Assembly (NCBI RefSeq): GCF_030246865.1
Contig: NZ_CP126738.1
Coordinates: 2,542,001 to 2,606,000, forward strand
Direction: 5' to 3'
Length of the DNA: 64,000 nucleotides
From: Microbacterium sp. zg-B96
Lineage (GTDB): Bacteria > Actinomycetota > Actinomycetes > Actinomycetales > Microbacteriaceae
Part shown: positions 58,495-64,000 of the stretch, in pieces
Layout of the letters: the number at the start of each line of letters is the position of its first letter
Position numbering within the stretch: position 1 is the first letter of the stretch
Translations under genes and position numbers: made by a program
The notes under the pieces: generated by a model
Told to the model about the DNA's origin: nothing
Database searches by the model: none
What the model saw: only the letters and a program-made list of their open reading frames with translations

Positions 58495-59735
58495 GCGAAC
58501 TGCAGTCGGTCGAGCAGCACCTCGCCGGCATCCTGACCGTCACACCGCTGCTCGAGAACGAACATAGCGACCTCACCGATGCCGCCGGCCGCACCCTGCG
58601 GCATCCGGTGCGCGCCGCCGTGGACATCCCGGTGTTCGACAACTCCGCGATGGACGGGTTCGCGGTGCGCTTCGCCGATGTCGCGGATGCCGCGCCCGAC
58701 CGCGCCGTCACCCTGCGAGTCGTCGCCGATCTGCCCGCCGGCACTCCCGACGACCCGCCGCTGGCCGCCGGTGAGGCCGCACGCATCATGACCGGCGCCC
58801 CGGTGCCGACCGACGCCGACACGATCGTGCCGTTCGAGGACACCGCGGGCGGCCTCGCCGACTCCCTCGGCTCCGTGACCGTCACCCACGCGCCCCGCGC
58901 ACCGGGGGCGCACCTGCGCCGCGCCGGCGGAGACGCCCGCCGCGGCGACGAGGTGCTGCCCGCCGGGATCGTCCTGGGTGCCCTGCAGGTGTCAGCGGCC
59001 GCCGCCGCCGGCGTCGCCACCGTGGTCGTCTCACGCCGCCCGCGGGTCGCGGTCGTCTCGACAGGATCCGAGCTGGTGGCACCGGGGCAGCCGCTGCGCC
59101 GCGGACAGATCCCGGAGTCCAACAGCCTGCTCCTGGCCGCCCTCGCCGCCGAGGCGGGGGCCATGGTCGTCGCGCGCACCAGCGTCGACGACGACGGCGA
59201 GGACTTCCGCCGCGTGCTCGACCGCGTGACCCGCGGCCCCGACGCCGCCGACGTCGTGGTCTTCTCCGGCGGCGTGAGCGCGGGCGCCTACGAAGTGGTC
59301 AAGAACGAACTCGCCGGCACGATGACCTTCACCAAGGTCGCGATGCAGCCGGGAAAACCGCAGGGATTCGGGCGGATGCCGCACGGCCCGCTGCTGTTCG
59401 GCCTGCCGGGCAACCCGGTCAGCTCCGCGGTGTCGTTCGAGATGTTCGTCCGCCCCGCCCTGCTCGCCCTGCAGGGCCGCACCGACCGGCACCGGCCGCT
59501 CTTGCGCCTGCCGGCGGCGGTGGGCTGGCGCACCCCGCAGGGGCGCCGACAGTACCTGCCCGCCGTGATCGACCGCACCGACCCCGCCCGCTGGACCGTT
59601 CGCCCGGCGACCGCCGGGGGCTCCGGCTCGCACCTGGCCGGCGGACTCGGCCGCGCCGAGGCCTACGCGATCGTGGCAGCCGCGGTCGACGCGGTCGCCC
59701 CCGGCGACCCCGTGGATGTCATGCTGGTGTCATGA
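58491..59735 (+). CDS. moeA: Molybdopterin molybdenumtransferase MoeA
   Basis: 414 residues, GTG in the moeZ stop. VFDNSAMDGFAVR, IMTGAPVPTDADTIVPFED, STGSELV and GLPGNPVSS are the MoeA motifs. Inserts molybdenum into adenylylated molybdopterin. The moaC ATG overlaps its stop. Confidence 0.95.
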   Translation: MSELQSVEQHLAGILTVTPLLENEHSDLTDAAGRTLRHPVRAAVDIPVFDNSAMDGFAVRFADVADAAPDRAVTLRVVADLPAGTPDDPPLAAGEAARIMTGAPVPTDADTIVPFEDTAGGLADSLGSVTVTHAPRAPGAHLRRAGGDARRGDEVLPAGIVLGALQVSAAAAAGVATVVVSRRPRVAVVSTGSELVAPGQPLRRGQIPESNSLLLAALAAEAGAMVVARTSVDDDGEDFRRVLDRVTRGPDAADVVVFSGGVSAGAYEVVKNELAGTMTFTKVAMQPGKPQGFGRMPHGPLLFGLPGNPVSSAVSFEMFVRPALLALQGRTDRHRPLLRLPAAVGWRTPQGRRQYLPAVIDRTDPARWTVRPATAGGSGSHLAGGLGRAEAYAIVAAAVDAVAPGDPVDVMLVS

Positions 59736-60208
59736 GCTTCACGCACCTGGATGCCACCGGTCACGCCCGCATGGTGGACGTCACCGCGAAGCAGCCCACC
59801 GTGCGCGCCGCGACCGCGCGCGGGTTCGTACGTTGTGCACCGGAGGTCGTCGCCGCACTCCGCGACGGGTCGGTCCCGAAGGGCGACGTGCTCGCAGTCG
59901 CGCGCATCGCCGGCATCCAAGCGGCCAAGCAGACCCCGGCGCTCCTCCCCCTCGCCCACGTCATCGGCGTGCACGGCGCGACGGTGGATCTCGCGATCGT
60001 CGACGACGGCGTCGAGATCGAAGCCACCGTGCGCACCGCCGACCGCACCGGTGTGGAGATGGAGGCGCTGACCGCCGTGTCCGTCGCCGCACTCGCCGTC
60101 GTGGACATGGTGAAGGGCATGGACAAGTCCTCCTCAATCGAGCACGTCCGCATCACCGCGAAGGAAGGCGGGCGCTCGGGCACCTGGACGCGCCCAGGCG
60201 AGCCGTGA
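59732..60208 (+). CDS. moaC: Cyclic pyranopterin monophosphate synthase MoaC
   Basis: 158 residues. MVDVTAKQPTVRAATARG, LPLAHVIGVHGATVDL and VDMVKGMDKSSSIEHVRI are family motifs. Second enzyme of Moco synthesis. Coupled to both neighbours by ATGA and GTGA. Confidence 0.96.
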   Translation: MSFTHLDATGHARMVDVTAKQPTVRAATARGFVRCAPEVVAALRDGSVPKGDVLAVARIAGIQAAKQTPALLPLAHVIGVHGATVDLAIVDDGVEIEATVRTADRTGVEMEALTAVSVAALAVVDMVKGMDKSSSIEHVRITAKEGGRSGTWTRPGEP

Positions 60209-60846
60209 GCACCCTCGCCGCGATCCTGCTGGCCGGCGGCCGCGCGACCCGCGTGGACGGCGCGGCCAAGCCACTGTTCGACGTGGGCGGGCGCACCCTG
60301 CTGCGCCACTCCGTCGAGGCCGCCGCTGCCGTCGGTGCCACGCCGATCACGATCGTGGGTCCGCAACCGGATGCCGCCATGCACCCCGAGGTCGCGATCG
60401 CCGCGGCAGCCATCCCCGCCCAGGTCACCTGGGTACGGGAAGACCCGCCGTTCGGCGGCCCGGCCGCGGGCATCGCCGCGGCTCTGGCGTCGTGGGATGC
60501 CGACCCGGAGTGGACCCTCGTGCTCGCGTGCGACCTACCGGGTGCCGGGGCCGCCGCCGCCCGCCTCATCCGGGACATGGTGCTGCTTCCCACCGACACC
60601 GAGGGCCTGTGCCTGGCCGACGCCACGTCGCGGCCGCAGTGGCTGACCGGGGTGTACCGCACCGCCGCGCTGCGCCGTGGCGCAGCGGCGCTGCCGGCAC
60701 GGGGCCACGGGGCATCCATGCGGGAGCTGCTCGACGACCTCGCCATCGCGACCGTCGTCGCTCCCCCCGCCGAGACCGCCGACGTGGACACGTGGGAGGA
60801 TCTGACCGAAGCCCGGCGCCGGTTCACCCAGGAGGACTCCCCATGA
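60205..60846 (+). CDS. mobA: Molybdenum cofactor guanylyltransferase
   Basis: 213 residues from GTG 60205. LLAGGRATRVDGAAKPLFDVGG is the nucleotidyltransferase signature, VLACDLPGAG the metal site. Attaches GMP (or CMP) to Moco; GMP is usual for MobA. Coupled to the DUF6457 gene. Confidence 0.92.
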   Translation: MSTLAAILLAGGRATRVDGAAKPLFDVGGRTLLRHSVEAAAAVGATPITIVGPQPDAAMHPEVAIAAAAIPAQVTWVREDPPFGGPAAGIAAALASWDADPEWTLVLACDLPGAGAAAARLIRDMVLLPTDTEGLCLADATSRPQWLTGVYRTAALRRGAAALPARGHGASMRELLDDLAIATVVAPPAETADVDTWEDLTEARRRFTQEDSP

Positions 60847-61118
60847 GCGATCGCACCCTCCCACCCGAGGCCCTGGACGCGTGGGCGCTTGCCCTGCGCG
60901 AACGCTTCGCCCTGAGCCCCGAAGACGTGCCGATCGCGCTGATCCTCGACCTCGCCCGCGATGTCGCGACCGGCGTCGCGCGCCCTGCCGCGCCGTTCAG
61001 CGCCTTCGTCGCCGGGCTCGTCGCCGGCCGCGCCGGCGGCACCCCCGACGACGTCCGCGCGGCCGTGGGCGCGATCACCGAGCTCGCCGCGGGCTGGCAG
61101 GGCGAGGGCCAGGCCTGA
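60843..61118 (+). CDS. DUF6457 small protein between mobA and moaD
   Basis: 91 residues, all helical, with LDLARDVATGVARPAAPFSAFVAGLVAGRAGGT in the middle, matching DUF6457. It is coupled to mobA (ATGA) and to moaD (TGATG), so it is a constant member of this Moco operon. Function unknown. Confidence 0.82.
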   Translation: MSDRTLPPEALDAWALALRERFALSPEDVPIALILDLARDVATGVARPAAPFSAFVAGLVAGRAGGTPDDVRAAVGAITELAAGWQGEGQA

Positions 61119-61351
61119 TGGCCCGGGTGCGCTATTTCGCCGCCGCCGAGGAGATGGCCGGCCGCGCCGAGGAGCACCGGGACGAACCGACCCTCGGCGA
61201 CCTGCGGGCCGCTCTGGTATCGGAGCGGCCGGGGCTGGGCGGCATCCTGCCCCGCTGCGCCGTGCTTGTCGGCGGTGCGCGCGTCGACGACGACACCCCG
61301 CTGGGGGCCGACGACCTGGTCGACGTGCTGCCGCCGTTCGCCGGCGGGTAG
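61118..61351 (+). CDS. moaD: Molybdopterin synthase sulfur carrier subunit
   Basis: 77 residues, beta-grasp, ending in PPFAGG; the Gly-Gly terminus is the site adenylated by MoeZ. VRYFAAAEEMAG and DDLVDVLPPFAGG are typical. Starts at the base shared with the DUF6457 stop. Confidence 0.95.
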   Translation: MARVRYFAAAEEMAGRAEEHRDEPTLGDLRAALVSERPGLGGILPRCAVLVGGARVDDDTPLGADDLVDVLPPFAGG

Positions 61352-61368
61352 CCGGGGCTTCAGCCGCG

Positions 61369-61797
61369 TCAGCCGCCGATGCCCTTCCAGGCCGTGGTGC
61401 CGTCGGCCTCGACCTGACGCTTCCACACCGGCAGCTCGGTCTTGATCGTCTCGATGAGGGCGCGGCACACCTCGAACGCCTCCGCACGGTGCGGCGAGGC
61501 GACGGCGATCACCACCGCGAGGTCGCCGACCTGCAGCCGCCCGATGCGGTGGCTGACGGCGACGATCGCCCGGCCGTCGCCGATCGCGCGGTCGGCGATC
61601 GCGTGCAGCGTCGCCTGGGCGTCGGGGTGTGCGGAGTACTCCAGCGCGACCACGGCGGTCGCGGCATCCGGATCGTGGTCGCGCACCCGGCCGATGAACG
61701 TCGTGACGGCGCCGGCGGTGTCGTCCTCGACGGCGGCGAGGTGCTCGGCGATATCGAGGGCCTCCCCGCTGATGCGGGCGAGGCGCACGGCGGTCAC
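61369..61797 (-). CDS. moaE: Molybdopterin synthase catalytic subunit
   Basis: 142 residues, GTG in the mogA stop. GAVTTFIGRVRDHD, VVALEYSAHPDAQ, SHRIGRLQVGDLAVVIAVASPHRAEAF and KTELPVWKRQ are MoaE motifs. Forms molybdopterin synthase with MoaD; the genes are convergent, with 17 bp between stops. Confidence 0.95.
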   Translation of the reverse strand: MTAVRLARISGEALDIAEHLAAVEDDTAGAVTTFIGRVRDHDPDAATAVVALEYSAHPDAQATLHAIADRAIGDGRAIVAVSHRIGRLQVGDLAVVIAVASPHRAEAFEVCRALIETIKTELPVWKRQVEADGTTAWKGIGG

Positions 61798-62273
61798 GGG
61801 TGGTCTCCGCCGGCGAGCTGGTCGATGACGTGACCGGCCACCGACACGACGACCGGGATCCCGGCTGACACCCCCGCAGGCGAGCCGGGGAGGTTGACGA
61901 TCAGCGCGCCACCGGCCACCCCCGACAGTCCGCGGGTGAGCAGACCGGCGGGTTTCTCGGCCGCGCCGCGGCGGCGGAGTTCCTCGGCGATGCCGGGTAT
62001 CTCACGGTCGAGCACCCGGGCGGTGCCCTCGGGTGTCTGGTCGCGCGGCGAGACTCCGGTGCCCCCGGTGGTGACGATCAGGTGTGCCCCGGCGGCGAGC
62101 GCGTCGCGCAGGGCACGCTCGACGCTGTCGCTGCCGTCGGCCACGACCACGGCGTCGTCGCAGGTGAACCCCCCCTCGCGCAGGGCGGCGACGGCGACGG
62201 GGCCGCTGCTGTCGGGGCGCAGACCGGCGGCGGACCGGTCGGAGACGGTCACGACGACGGCGGTGTGCGGCAT
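61794..62273 (-). CDS. mogA: Molybdopterin adenylyltransferase (MogA/MoaB)
   Basis: 159 residues from ATG 62273. VVVTVSDRSAAGLRPDSSGP, IVTTGGTGVSPRDQTPEGT and VNLPGSPAGV are the family motifs. Adenylylates molybdopterin before MoeA acts. TAGGCT ends 6 nt before the ATG. Confidence 0.93.
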   Translation of the reverse strand: MPHTAVVVTVSDRSAAGLRPDSSGPVAVAALREGGFTCDDAVVVADGSDSVERALRDALAAGAHLIVTTGGTGVSPRDQTPEGTARVLDREIPGIAEELRRRGAAEKPAGLLTRGLSGVAGGALIVNLPGSPAGVSAGIPVVVSVAGHVIDQLAGGDHP

Positions 62274-62279
62274 CCCCAC

Positions 62280-62285
62280 AGCCTA
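62280..62285 (-). promoter_or_regulatory. Leaderless -10 TAGGCT of mogA
   Basis: Minus-strand TAGGCT, 6 nt, ATG 62273; chooses ATG over the GTG two codons upstream. Confidence 0.5.
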
Positions 62286-62299
62286 CGAGCCCCGGCGCC

Positions 62300-62372
62300 G
62301 TCGGAATTCAGGCTGCGCGGCCGATTCCGCCCCGAAAACCGGCCCCGACGTCACCTCAGCCTGAATTCCGAC
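62300..62372. repeat. 73-bp inverted-repeat element, unit 1
   Basis: Perfect 16-bp arms GTCGGAATTCAGGCTG (62300-62315) and its complement (62357-62372) flank a 30-bp core at 62317-62346, which is repeated exactly in unit 2 (62410-62439). Confidence 0.9.
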
Positions 62373-62391
62373 AGCCCGCGCCCGCCCGCGG

Positions 62392-62466
62392 CGGCAGAAT
62401 TCAGCCTCAGCGGCCGATTCCGCCCCGAAAACCGGCCCCCGCGCCGCCTCAGGCTGACTTCCGCCG
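62392..62466. repeat. 75-bp inverted-repeat element, unit 2
   Basis: Arms CGGCAGAATTCAGCCT (62392-62407) and AGGCTGACTTCCGCCG (62451-62466) pair with two mismatches around the shared core. The stop codon of the next minus-strand gene lies inside the right arm. Confidence 0.85.
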
Positions 62467-63966
62467 CCCCGCCGCCGGCGCCCCGGCCGCCTCGGCCTCG
62501 GCCGTGGCGATGATGCGGTTGGCCATCCCGCGGAACACGAACCCGTGGAACGGCAGCACCGCGAGCCAGTACAGCCGGCCGGCCAGGCCACGCGGGAAGA
62601 ACACCGCGCGCTGGTCGTACCGCGACCCGCCGTCGGCCGCGGTGGCCCGCAGTTCCAGCCACGCCTGGCCGGGCACCTTCATCTCGGCGCGCAGGCGCAG
62701 TACCTGCCCCTCCTCGACCGTCTCCACCCGCCAGAAGTCGATCACGTCGCCCACGGACACCCGGGAGCGGCTGCGCCGGCCGCGGGCGAGCCCCACGCCG
62801 CCGGCGACCTTGTCCATCCAGCCGCGCACCGCCCAGAGCACCGGCGTGGAGTACCAGCCGTTCTCACCGCCGATCCCGGCGATCACCGCCCACAGCCGCT
62901 CCGGGGCGGCCGAGGTCAGCGCGGTGCGCTCGTCGACGTAGACGGTGCGCCCCGCCCACTCCGGGTCGGAAGGCAACGGGTCCGACGGCGCCCCGAGCAC
63001 CTCGGCGTCCTGCCAGCTGGTCTCCACGTCGTCGGCCGCCACTCGCCCCAGCGCGAGGGCCACCGCCCGCCGGTACGGCATGAGGCCACCCTCGGGCAGC
63101 GGGATGAGGTCGTCGATGGCATGGTCATCCATGACGCACTCGTTCTGCAGCGATGCCACCAGCGGGCGGGCGATCGCCCGCGGAATCGGCGTGACGAGGT
63201 TCACCCAGTGCGACGCGAGCCCCGGCGTGAACACCGGCAGCGACGCGATCGCCCGCTGCGGCAGCCCCGCCTCGACGGCGTAGCCGTTCATCATCTGCCC
63301 ATACCGCAGCACGTCAGGCCCGCCGATGTCGACGGCCAGGTTCACGTCGGCATCCACGCGTGCCGCCGACAGCAGGTAATACAGCACGTCGCGCACGCTG
63401 ATCGGCTGGATGCGGTTGCGCACCCACCGCGGCGCCGGCATATACGGCAGCACCTCGGTGAGGTGGCGCACCATCTCGAACGACGCCGAGCCCGACCCGA
63501 TCACCACTCCGGCCTGCAGCACCAGCGTCGGCACGGCCGACCGCAGGAACACCTCCCCCACCGCCACCCGCGAACGCAGGTGCGGCGACAGGTCCCCGCC
63601 GGCGGGATGCAGCCCGCCGAGGTACACGAGGCGACGGACGGATGCCGCGGCGGCGGCATCCGCGACCGTCTCCGCCGCCCGCAGATCTGCGGTGTCGAAC
63701 CCGGGTCCGGCCGCCATCGAATGCACGAGGTAGTAGAGGACGTCGACGCCGCGGACCGCCTCGGCCATGGCTGCCGCGTCGTCGGCGGACCCGGCGACGA
63801 CCTCGACGTCGCCGCCCCAGGGGAAGGCAGCCAGCCGTGCGGGGTCGCGCGCCAGCACCCGCACCCGGTACCCGGCGCCCCGCAGCCGCGGGACCAGCCG
63901 GCCGCCGATGTACCCGGTGCCGCCCAGCACGAGAGCCAGCGGCGCCGACCCGTCGGCCCGCGGCAC
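62449..63966 (-). CDS. SDR/NmrA-type NAD(P)-binding protein with DUF2867 domain
   Basis: 505 residues from GTG 63966; the frame is open to the window edge, so a start further upstream is possible. LVLGGTGYIGGRLVPRL is the NAD(P) loop of the N-terminal atypical SDR (about 10-300). VYYLVHSM-like and GLHPAGGDLSPHLRSR segments follow. The C-terminal 150 residues (YVDERTALTSAAPERLWAVIAGIGG; QRAVFFPRGLAGRLYW) are DUF2867, a SRPBCC-like pocket. Substrate unknown. Confidence 0.88.
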   Translation of the reverse strand: MPRADGSAPLALVLGGTGYIGGRLVPRLRGAGYRVRVLARDPARLAAFPWGGDVEVVAGSADDAAAMAEAVRGVDVLYYLVHSMAAGPGFDTADLRAAETVADAAAAASVRRLVYLGGLHPAGGDLSPHLRSRVAVGEVFLRSAVPTLVLQAGVVIGSGSASFEMVRHLTEVLPYMPAPRWVRNRIQPISVRDVLYYLLSAARVDADVNLAVDIGGPDVLRYGQMMNGYAVEAGLPQRAIASLPVFTPGLASHWVNLVTPIPRAIARPLVASLQNECVMDDHAIDDLIPLPEGGLMPYRRAVALALGRVAADDVETSWQDAEVLGAPSDPLPSDPEWAGRTVYVDERTALTSAAPERLWAVIAGIGGENGWYSTPVLWAVRGWMDKVAGGVGLARGRRSRSRVSVGDVIDFWRVETVEEGQVLRLRAEMKVPGQAWLELRATAADGGSRYDQRAVFFPRGLAGRLYWLAVLPFHGFVFRGMANRIIATAEAEAAGAPAAGRRKSA

Positions 63967-64000
63967 GGCACGCAGCGCCGGTTCCTGCCCGGTGGGAGCC

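Noticed and set aside
1..64000. tRNA, rRNA, riboswitch, integrase or transposase genes
   Set aside because: None seen on reading both strands; a covariance-model search would be needed to exclude small RNAs.

Overview
The window is about 70% GC and reads as chromosomal DNA of a high-GC actinobacterium. I infer a member of Microbacteriaceae, most likely Microbacterium. The reasons are near-total G/C at codon third positions, many 4-bp ATGA/GTGA gene overlaps, frequent leaderless genes whose TANNNT box ends exactly 6 nt before the start codon, a strongly over-represented GGATGC/GCATCC hexamer, and the gene families themselves (actinobacterial MoeZ-type MoeB, DUF6457, CtaG with DUF2243, CydABDC). 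There is no prophage, integrase, transposase, CRISPR array, rRNA or tRNA gene. The accessory signal is in regulation and in non-coding repeats.

Layout. 0-2.7 kb: a cut gene, a two-component system and a membrane-anchored protein behind tandem CTTGGAA boxes. 2.8-5.0 kb: a coupled glycosyltransferase, EEP phosphodiesterase and membrane protein operon. 5.1-6.6 kb: acidic peptide, DUF2243 and CtaG. 6.8-9.5 kb: a zinc dehydrogenase with a partner protein, a YfcE phosphodiesterase and a small membrane protein. 9.7-15.8 kb: a LacI-controlled ABC importer with a cytoplasmic phosphodiesterase. 16.6-23.7 kb: an eight-gene minus-strand operon (LacI, ribokinase, nucleoside hydrolase, ECF S/T/A/A transporter, EamA permease). 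It looks like a complete uptake and cleavage system for an unidentified ribonucleoside.

23.9-42 kb holds housekeeping and stress genes: MFS, sirtuin, TrhO, SulP, Dps, GH15, an SDR, NYN, an ICL/PEPM enzyme, HNH, an LLM oxidoreductase, a TetR/DHFR pair, catalase and a diacylglycerol kinase-like enzyme. 43-51.8 kb holds an ArsR-like regulator, fdhD, moaA and the cytochrome bd operon cydABDC; the regulator and cydA share a 15-bp palindrome. 52-62.3 kb holds molybdate uptake (a ModE-like regulator plus modABC, with a coupled acetyltransferase) facing the molybdenum-cofactor genes moeZ-moeA-moaC-mobA-DUF6457-moaD, with moaE-mogA convergent. With moaA and fdhD this is a nearly complete Moco pathway. 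A DUF2867/SDR protein closes the window.

The most unusual content is at least five families of intergenic repeats: 20-bp-period GAGTGAGTATTCGCG arrays, two-armed hairpins, a 56-bp 16-24-16 inverted repeat amplified into a tandem array, CTGTCAC palindromes, and 73-75 bp AATTC-armed elements. In several cases the stop codon of the neighbouring gene lies inside the repeat.
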